The translations under genes and the position numbers were made by a program. The notes below the pieces were generated by a model. It saw only the letters and a list, made by a program, of their open reading frames with translations. It did no database searches and was not told the DNA's origin. Shown piece by piece: positions 58,883-64,000 of a stretch of DNA of 64,000 nucleotides. How positions within the stretch are numbered: the stretch's first letter is position 1; every line of letters begins with the position of its first letter. This stretch comes from Corynebacterium sp. 21KM1197 (GTDB lineage: Bacteria; Actinomycetota; Actinomycetes; Mycobacteriales; Mycobacteriaceae): positions 62,001 to 126,000 of the forward strand of contig NZ_CP123907.1 of the NCBI RefSeq assembly GCF_033783015.1, written 5' to 3'.

Positions 58883-59508
58883 CCACGTTCACCAAGGTTC
58901 TGCTCAACCCGCAGCGCCGGGGCGCGCGCACCCTGCTGCTCAACCCGCAGGCCATGCACGCCGCCGTGCGCTCGGCGTTCCCCCCGGACATTTCCGAGGA
59001 AGATACCCGCGTGCTGTGGCGCGTGGATCATCGCGGGCACGAGCACACGCTCTACATCGTGGGCCCGGAGAAGCCGGACGCCGCGAACATCGTGGAGCAA
59101 GCGGGCTGGGATACCCGTCCCGCGCAGAGCGCCGATTACTCGCCGCTCTTGGACAAACTCCTGCGTGGTCAGCAATGGCGCTTCGAACTGGTGGCCAACC
59201 CCGTGAAGTCCACTCCGGTGCCCGGCAAGCGAGGCCGGATCACCCCGCTGGTGGGCCAGGGGCAGATGGATTGGCTGGCGCAGCGCGCACCGGAGGCGGG
59301 CTTTAGGCTTATCGACGCCGCCACCACCGGCCAGGACAACCTCCGCTTCCGGCGAGGCGAGGGCAAAAACTACGTGAGCCTGCGCACCGCGCGTTTCAGC
59401 GGGGTGCTGGAGGTAGAGGACGCGGATAAGTTGCGCCGCACCCTCACCCACGGGATCGGGCGGGCGCGTGCCTACGGCTGCGGCCTGCTCACCCTCGCGC
59501 AGCGATGA
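58879..59508 (+). CDS. cas6e: crRNA endoribonuclease Cas6e (CasE)
   Basis: A 209-residue protein of two ferredoxin-like folds. Family blocks include TKVLLNPQRRGARTLLLNPQ, MHAAVRSAFP, VLWRVDHRGHEHTLYIVGPE, FELVANPVKSTPV and the glycine-rich loop HGIGRARAYGCGLLTLA. The His of MHAAV is at the position of the E. coli catalytic histidine. It cuts the array transcript 3' of the CCCCGC/GCGGGG hairpin. It overlaps cas5 and cas1 by four bases. Confidence 0.93.
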   Translation: MTTFTKVLLNPQRRGARTLLLNPQAMHAAVRSAFPPDISEEDTRVLWRVDHRGHEHTLYIVGPEKPDAANIVEQAGWDTRPAQSADYSPLLDKLLRGQQWRFELVANPVKSTPVPGKRGRITPLVGQGQMDWLAQRAPEAGFRLIDAATTGQDNLRFRRGEGKNYVSLRTARFSGVLEVEDADKLRRTLTHGIGRARAYGCGLLTLAQR

Positions 59509-60476
59509 CCAACCCCAGCGAGCTGCCGCTGGAGCGGCAGGAACTGGCCCGCATGGAGGATCGTCTTAGTTTCCTCTACGTGGAGCGGGCCATACTCAAC
59601 CGCGCCGATAATGCGCTGACCATCACGGATAAGCGTGGGGTGGCGCATGTTCCCGCCACCGCGCTCGCCGTGGTGCTGCTGGGTCCGGGCACCCGCGTCA
59701 CGCACAAGGCGATGGCCCTGCTTGGCGACGCCGGCTGCTCCACCGTGTGGGTGGGTGAGCGCGGCGTGCGCTACTACGCGCACGGGCGTTCCCCGGCCAA
59801 GACCGCCCGCATGGCGCAGGTCCAGGCGCGGATAGTGAGCAACCAGCGCACCCGCCTGAACTGCGCCCGCGCGATGTATGGCATGAGATTCCCCGGTGAG
59901 GACGTGAGTGCCATGAGCATGGCGCAACTGCGCGGGCGCGAGGGCGCGCGCATGAAAAAGATCTACGCCACCGAGGCCGCGCGCACCGGCGTGGCGTGGA
60001 GCAGGCGCAACTACGACCCCGCCGATTTTGCCTCCGGCGACCCGATCAACCGCGCCCTGACCGCCGCGAACGCCGCTTTGTATGGCATCACCCACGCGGT
60101 GATCGTGGGGCTGGGATTCATTCCGGGGCTGGGCGTGGTGCACACCGGGACGGATCGCTCCTTTGTGTACGACATTGCCGATCTCTACAAGGCCGAGATC
60201 ACCATTCCTGCCGCCTTTGATGCCGTGGCCGCTGCGGTGGAGGACGGTGTGGGCCTGAGTGCTGATGCGCCGGATCTGGGTACCGATGTGCGCCGCCGTG
60301 TGCGCGACAGCGTGGTGCGCACGCGACTCATGGAACGCATAGTCAAGGACCTCTATGCCCTCATGGGCGTTACGGAGAAAGAGGACCTTTTGGATGTGGA
60401 ACTCAAACTCTGGAGCGAACTAGAGGTGATCGCCGCCGGGGTGAACTGGGGCGAAGAAATCGGAGAATACCGATGA
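59505..60476 (+). CDS. cas1e: CRISPR integrase Cas1 (type I-E)
   Basis: A 323-residue Cas1e. The N-terminal beta domain begins LSFLYVERAILNRADNALTI; the helical domain has the expected acidic/His metal set, with GLGFIPGLGVVHTGTDRSFVYDIADLYKAE containing the His and Asp. The Glu lies in a stretch around MKKIYATEAARTGVAW. With Cas2 it integrates new spacers at the leader end. It overlaps cas6e and cas2 by four bases each. Confidence 0.94.
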   Translation: MTNPSELPLERQELARMEDRLSFLYVERAILNRADNALTITDKRGVAHVPATALAVVLLGPGTRVTHKAMALLGDAGCSTVWVGERGVRYYAHGRSPAKTARMAQVQARIVSNQRTRLNCARAMYGMRFPGEDVSAMSMAQLRGREGARMKKIYATEAARTGVAWSRRNYDPADFASGDPINRALTAANAALYGITHAVIVGLGFIPGLGVVHTGTDRSFVYDIADLYKAEITIPAAFDAVAAAVEDGVGLSADAPDLGTDVRRRVRDSVVRTRLMERIVKDLYALMGVTEKEDLLDVELKLWSELEVIAAGVNWGEEIGEYR

Positions 60477-60814
60477 TGGTGCTGGTGGTGACGGCCTGCC
60501 CCGCGGGTTTGCGCGGCGACCTCACCAAATGGCTGATGGAGATCGCGCCCGGTGTGTTTGTGGGGCGGCCCACCGCACGCCTGCGCGACCAACTCTGGGA
60601 TCACACCGTGGCGCTGGTGAAAGACGGGCGGGCGCTGCTGGTGTACCAGACCAATAACGAACAGGGGATGGAGTTTCGGACGCACCGGCACGACTGGCAG
60701 CCCACGGACTATGAGGGGCTGACCCTGATGATGAGGCCGCACTCCAAGCCGCCGGAGAACAAGAGACGGACGGGGTGGAGCAAGGCGAGGAATATGCGGA
60801 GGGCTCGGAGATAG
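60473..60814 (+). CDS. cas2e: CRISPR adaptor Cas2 (type I-E)
   Basis: A 113-residue Cas2e: MVLVVTACPAGLRGDLTKWL, then EIAPGVFVGRPTARLRDQLW and the GMEFRTHRHDWQPTDYEGL block. Cas2 dimers hold two Cas1 dimers. ATG 60473 or 60476 may be used. The C-terminus is basic (KRRTGWSKARNMRRARR). About 150 bases of leader separate it from the first repeat. Confidence 0.92.
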   Translation: MMVLVVTACPAGLRGDLTKWLMEIAPGVFVGRPTARLRDQLWDHTVALVKDGRALLVYQTNNEQGMEFRTHRHDWQPTDYEGLTLMMRPHSKPPENKRRTGWSKARNMRRARR

Positions 60815-60963
60815 GTTTTTTGTGGGGTTGGGTTGGTGGGCCTTGGGGGTGCTCGTGGTGGCTGTGGTCGCGGGGTGAGGGAAATGGCTTGGGGTGAGGT
60901 GTAAGTTTTGGAAAGTTATAGCTAAAATGAGGAAACGGCTCTTATTTATGCTGGTCAGCAAGT
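60815..60963 (+). promoter_or_regulatory. CRISPR leader
   Basis: A 149-base non-coding segment between cas2 and the first repeat. The first half is G/T rich; the half next to the array is AT rich (TTTTGGAAAGTTATAGC, then CTCTTATTTATGCTGG), as is typical of type I-E leaders that carry the array promoter and the integration site. Confidence 0.8.
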
Positions 60964-62152
60964 GCGTTCCCCGCGCTAGCGGGGATGAGCCGATTCATTC
61001 TTGTGCGGGGAATATTATCACCCTGCGTTCCCCGCGCTAGCGGGGATGAGCCCCCTCCCCAGGGAAACCGTCTACCTTGAAAAAAGCGTTCCCCGCGCTA
61101 GCGGGGATGAGCCGGGAGACCGGAGACTCTGAAATCACCTTCACCCGCGTTCCCCGCGCTAGCGGGGATGAGCCGGATAACCCAGTGACTAGTCAAAGTA
61201 TTTTCGAGCGTTCCCCGCGCTAGCGGGGATGAGCCTAGCATGGCCGGTGGCGCAGCCAATCAAAGCAGGCGTTCCCCGCGCTAGCGGGGATGAGCCGACA
61301 CCCCCACCGAGCCCGATTCTCCTCATGAAGCGTTCCCCGCGCTAGCGGGGATGAGCCGCCTAGTAATGGTCAGTATGGCGAGGAGGGTTAGCGTTCCCCG
61401 CGCTAGCGGGGATGAGCCGAGATTTAAAGACTGTGGTAGGGCGCGCTACTGGCGTTCCCCGCGCTAGCGGGGATGAGCCCCCCCAAGACAACTCCGCTGC
61501 CCGAGCCGCAGCGCGTTCCCCGCGCTAGCGGGGATGAGCCCACCTGGCGGCATTTTCTCCGGCTTGGAGAACTGCGTTCCCCGCGCTAGCGGGGATGAGC
61601 CGTGGCGGGGTGTTGGTGTCTCCAATGTGCTGAAGCGTTCCCCGCGCTAGCGGGGATGAGCCGTACGACTCGAACTGCGCGGCCCCCGCTCGGTGGCGTT
61701 CCCCGCGCTAGCGGGGATGAGCCGTACAAAATCACCTTCAAGGATTTGCTGAAACTGCGTTCCCCGCGCTAGCGGGGATGAGCCTTTCCGGCCACGTGGT
61801 ATGGGGCGGGTGAGCCGGTGTTCCCCGCGCTAGCGGGGATGAGCCGAACTTCGAGACCGGGATCGTGGACTCCCTGCGGTGTTCCCCGCGCTAGCGGGGA
61901 TGAGCCTATCGAGCAGTTGGGCGCCGGGGCCAGAGTCCAGTGTTCCCCGCGCTAGCGGGGATGAGCCTCCTGGTGGCGGATCGTCGTTGCCCGCGCCATG
62001 GTGTTCCCCGCGCTAGCGGGGATGAGCCACTCAACAGTGGATAGCGCCGTGAAAGATACGGCGTGTTCCCCGCGCTAGCGGGGATGAGCCACCGCAGCGT
62101 GGGGTTCCACGTCTTATAGGGGTTGTGTTCCCCGCGCTAGCGGGGATGGGGC
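60964..62152 (+). CRISPR. Type I-E CRISPR array, 20 repeats and 19 spacers
   Basis: 28-base repeats beginning GCGTTCCCCGCGCTAGCGGG and ending GATGAGCC, with the CCCCGC/GCGGGG hairpin of type I-E. They start at 60964 and then every 61 bases to 62001, i.e. spacers of 33; the last two intervals are 62 (34-base spacers). The first 14 repeats begin GCG; the last six (from 61818) begin GTG. The final repeat (62125) has a changed 3' end (GGGGC instead of GAGCC), the usual sign of the leader-distal end. Orientation is the same as the cas genes. No spacer has an obvious match inside this window. All 19 spacers look distinct. Confidence 0.98.
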
Positions 62153-62253
62153 ACGGTCTCATCACCGCCGTGACCATGCTGATAGAGGTGATCTGGAAGA
62201 TCCGCAAGGAACAGAAAGAAAAACCCCGGCACGGTGAGCACCGCGAAGATTAG
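62146..62253 (+). CDS. Short ORF starting inside the terminal CRISPR repeat
   Basis: 35 residues from ATG 62146 (MGHGLITAVTMLIEVIWKIR then a charged KEQKEKPRHGEHRED tail). The start codon is the ATG of the last repeat's GGGGATGGGGC. It looks like the C-terminal remnant, or the whole, of a small phage-type membrane-helix protein. No ribosome binding site other than the repeat itself. It may be expressed by read-through of the array, or not at all. Confidence 0.35.
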   Translation: MGHGLITAVTMLIEVIWKIRKEQKEKPRHGEHRED

Positions 62254-62347
62254 GAAAACCCCACCCCGGCTCCTGGCTACAGCAACTAGCCAGGCTCCCG
62301 GGTGTGGGGCACCCCTCCACCCTAACCCACAGAAAGGAACCCCCACC

Positions 62348-62497
62348 ATGACAAAACACGACGCCTTCATCTACATAGGAGCCACGATCAGCGTGCTCGC
62401 CATCATCCTCACCGGCCTCAACGGCTGGTGGGCCACCCCCATCATCGCTATCACCGCCTTCCGCGCCGGATACGATACCGGGGCCACGCAGCGATGA
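62348..62497 (+). CDS. Small phage-like membrane protein
   Basis: A 49-residue protein (MTKHDAFIYIGATISVLAII, then LTGLNGWWATPIIAITAFRA) with AAAGGA about 10 bases before ATG 62348. Two hydrophobic stretches suggest a short integral membrane peptide. It overlaps the next gene by four bases (ATGA). Small membrane proteins followed by helix-turn-helix genes are common in actinobacteriophage clusters. The exact function is unknown. Confidence 0.55.
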   Translation: MTKHDAFIYIGATISVLAIILTGLNGWWATPIIAITAFRAGYDTGATQR

Positions 62498-62706
62498 GGT
62501 ACACCGTCACCGGCGACGATGGCCGCGAGTACTGGACAATGGCGCAGTGCCTAGAGCACACCCAGGTCACTAAGGGCACCTGGTCGGCCTACGTCACCCG
62601 TGCCCAGGCCCCAGCCCCGGCGGGACATCTCAATCTTCGTACTCCCCTGTGGTCTGCTGATGAGGTACGCTCCTGGCACGCGCAGCGCCCCTCACAGCGA
62701 CGCTAG
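62494..62706 (+). CDS. Small helix-turn-helix protein, phage excisionase-like
   Basis: A 70-residue protein from ATG 62494. MRYTVTGDDGREYWTMAQCL, then EHTQVTKGTWSAYVTR and a C-terminal LWSADEVRSWHAQRPSQRR give the layout of an AlpA/excisionase-like winged HTH: helix, turn, recognition helix, wing and a W-containing tail. Such proteins occur in phages and integrative elements. No integrase is present within the window. It is coupled to the small membrane gene (ATGA). Confidence 0.55.
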   Translation: MRYTVTGDDGREYWTMAQCLEHTQVTKGTWSAYVTRAQAPAPAGHLNLRTPLWSADEVRSWHAQRPSQRR

Positions 62707-62809
62707 GCCCCTGTGGAGCCAAACCCTCCCTCCCAGCGTTCTCTGTGGTCGGGAAGTTTCTACCTGTTCCACGGTGGGGATGAGACTGAGTGGTGAGTGT
62801 GTGAGAGAG

Positions 62810-63118
62810 CTATACGGCTTTCACGTTAGCCGCTCGCAGCGTGTCAATACTGGCGACGAGTCCGCAGAAATCCTGTGTGCGGATCATTTCTTCTTCGACC
62901 TCATCGAGCAGATGGTCAGGGGTGGTCAGGCCGTGGCGTGCGGCGTACCACAATGCATAATCCATACCTGCCCATGCGTTGCCATAGTATCCGTCTTCAA
63001 CGACTTGAGTCTGTACTCTAAGTGGCAGGTTCTCCCATAGAAGAGAGACTACGTTGAAGGGGATAGGGTCATCCTCGTATTCGTTTTTCATGCCATTGAA
63101 AGTTACTATGAGATTCAT
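62810..63118 (-). CDS. Hypothetical protein in lower-GC DNA
   Basis: A 102-residue protein. ATG 63118 has GGAG about 9 bases upstream and is preferred over ATG 63136. The sequence (MNLIVTFNGMKNEYEDDPIP, FNVVSLLWENLPLRVQTQVV, AWAGMDYALWYAARHGL, DHLLDEVEEEMIRTQD) is acidic and helical. No family is recognised. Codon choice is much less GC-biased than in the chromosome around it, suggesting recent import. Confidence 0.6.
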   Translation of the reverse strand: MNLIVTFNGMKNEYEDDPIPFNVVSLLWENLPLRVQTQVVEDGYYGNAWAGMDYALWYAARHGLTTPDHLLDEVEEEMIRTQDFCGLVASIDTLRAANVKAV

Positions 63119-63917
63119 CTTCTGATCTCCATTCATTTGTCGTCAAATGGCTCAAGTAAATGGGTTCTCTCTTCAGTATTATGGTACGCCGCTCGGATGT
63201 GCTGTGTGAAAAATGGTGTCCCCATAGTTTTAATGAGTATATAGTGCAATGTTGCGAATGTCTGTGGTGTTGGACGATGTACCTGAACACACGGTGAGTG
63301 TCAGGGAGTGGAGCTATGCAGGTAATTGATGGTTTCCTGCGCGCTTCGATGGTGTCTGCATCCGATCTGCTAGAAGGAGAACTGTTCGCTGGTGCCTGCC
63401 CTATATCCACTTTGGCGAAGATTATCTGGCTTCCCATCCAGGATGTGCTGGATATCCTTATCTGTGAGTGTCGGGCGCGGATTATCGCTGGAATCTCCAT
63501 GATGGACCATGCACTCCGTTGAGTGTGGCGTGTGTAGTTAGTATGCTCACGCCCCACTGTCGCCTGATTCGTTATTGGTCCACGCTCGATCTCGGTCGCT
63601 TGAGCGGAATCCCAGACCGTATCGTGCGTAGCCTGCCGCACTATCCACCCCACTAGACCTGGGCAGTCTTTATGTCTCAACAAGTAGATTGTCCCTCGGC
63701 TTGGGTCAAAGGCTAGGACGCCGTGGAAGGTGTCTGTGCAACATGTACCGGCTCGGCGACCGCTCAAGGGGGTGGAGGGCCCGCGCTCCGGCACCCATTA
63801 TTTAGGTACTAGGAATCATAAGAGTCCTCTGCTTAAAAATTTTCCTCCCTGTGTAACATCTATGCCTCACTGGCGATATCTCCAGCAAGGGTTGAAACCT
63901 TTAGCAAGGAGAATCTC
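63119..63917. other. Region without a confident gene
   Basis: About 800 bases of lower GC content. Two small frames overlap on opposite strands and neither is convincing: 63319-63522 plus (MQVIDGFLRASMVSASDLLE...) and 63370-63510 minus (MVHHGDSSDNPRPTLTDKDI..., 46 residues). The longer minus-strand frame 63069-63794 is rich in Ser, His and Arg and looks spurious. The promoter of the secreted protein at 63918 must lie in the last 150 bases. Confidence 0.4.
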
Positions 63918-64000
63918 ATGAAGCGTCTTATCGGTGTTGCGGTCGCCATGCTTACTGCCGGTGGCCTTGCCTCGAGCGTAGCCACCGCCGGAGCGGTGAC
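63918..64000 (+). CDS. Secreted protein, N-terminal part only (runs off window)
   Basis: Only 27 codons are seen. AAGGAG lies 7 bases before ATG 63918. MKRLIGVAVAMLTAGGLASS, then VATAGAV, is a standard Sec signal peptide with A-T-A as probable cleavage site. Nothing of the mature protein is visible, so no function can be given. Confidence 0.7.
   Translation, partial: MKRLIGVAVAMLTAGGLASSVATAGAV

Noticed and set aside
4834..59317. CTTATCGACG as DnaA boxes
   Set aside because: The core differs from TTATNCACA at key positions, and copies are spread over 55 kb inside genes rather than clustered in an origin.
63069..63794. 241-codon minus-strand frame
   Set aside because: Ser/His/Arg-rich composition, no ribosome binding site, and overlap with the better-supported gene 62810-63118. 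It looks like a chance opening.

Overview
The window is high-GC actinobacterial DNA, almost certainly from a Corynebacterium. It carries a single emb arabinosyltransferase next to aftA, dprE2, dprE1, a gtrA-type gene, glfT1 and the wzt/wzm exporter. It also has an htdX-fabG4-fadA2-fadE5-like lipid block and several genes whose promoters look leaderless. No 16S rRNA or species marker is present, so the species is left open.

Layout. 1-2.75 kb: the end of a DUF885 protein, a small membrane protein, and an NgoMIV-type restriction-modification pair whose methyltransferase is frameshifted in a G7 tract. 2.8-5.0 kb: an AbrB-family membrane protein, a TauE/SafE permease and an orphan ORF. 5.5-8.5 kb: a lower-GC three-gene ABC-3C defence module (Mrr-like nuclease, middle component, DUF2326 ATPase), followed by a transposase scrap. 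8.9-20.8 kb: housekeeping and accessory genes (HrpB, sugar acetyltransferase, SDR, LysE-type exporter, S4 protein, VOC protein, secreted serine-hydrolase-like protein, alpha/beta hydrolase, M13 peptidase, PrsW, YbaK). 21.1-22.6 kb: an intact IS256-family element. 22.8-28.5 kb: fatty-acid genes in two divergent pairs around a probable operator. 28.8-47.4 kb: the arabinogalactan region (emb, aftA, dprE2, dprE1, gtrA, glfT1, wzt, wzm), then a PLP-fold pseudoenzyme candidate, a quinone oxidoreductase and the hisC/pat aminotransferase. 45.8-51.3 kb: four tRNA genes, mgtE and a secreted UshA-like nucleotidase. 52.0-62.15 kb: a complete type I-E CRISPR-Cas locus (cas3-cas8e-cse2-cas7-cas5-cas6e-cas1-cas2) with a 20-repeat array. 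62.15-64 kb: small phage-like and orphan ORFs and the start of a secreted protein.

The central genes work together. DprE1 and DprE2 make the arabinose donor, AftA and Emb polymerise arabinan, GlfT1 starts the galactan, and Wzm/Wzt probably export it. The two ends of the window carry three defence systems (NgoMIV-type R-M, ABC-3C, CRISPR I-E).

Two patterns are not explained by the genes. The first is a family of about 20 intergenic palindromes of 60-70 bp (arms like GCTAAGGGGTGCCATTAG and its complement, with variable centres), found between 15.5 and 51.5 kb and clustered mostly at gene 3' ends. The second is a 10-mer, CTTATCGACG, present 14 times on both strands where about 0.1 would be expected by chance.
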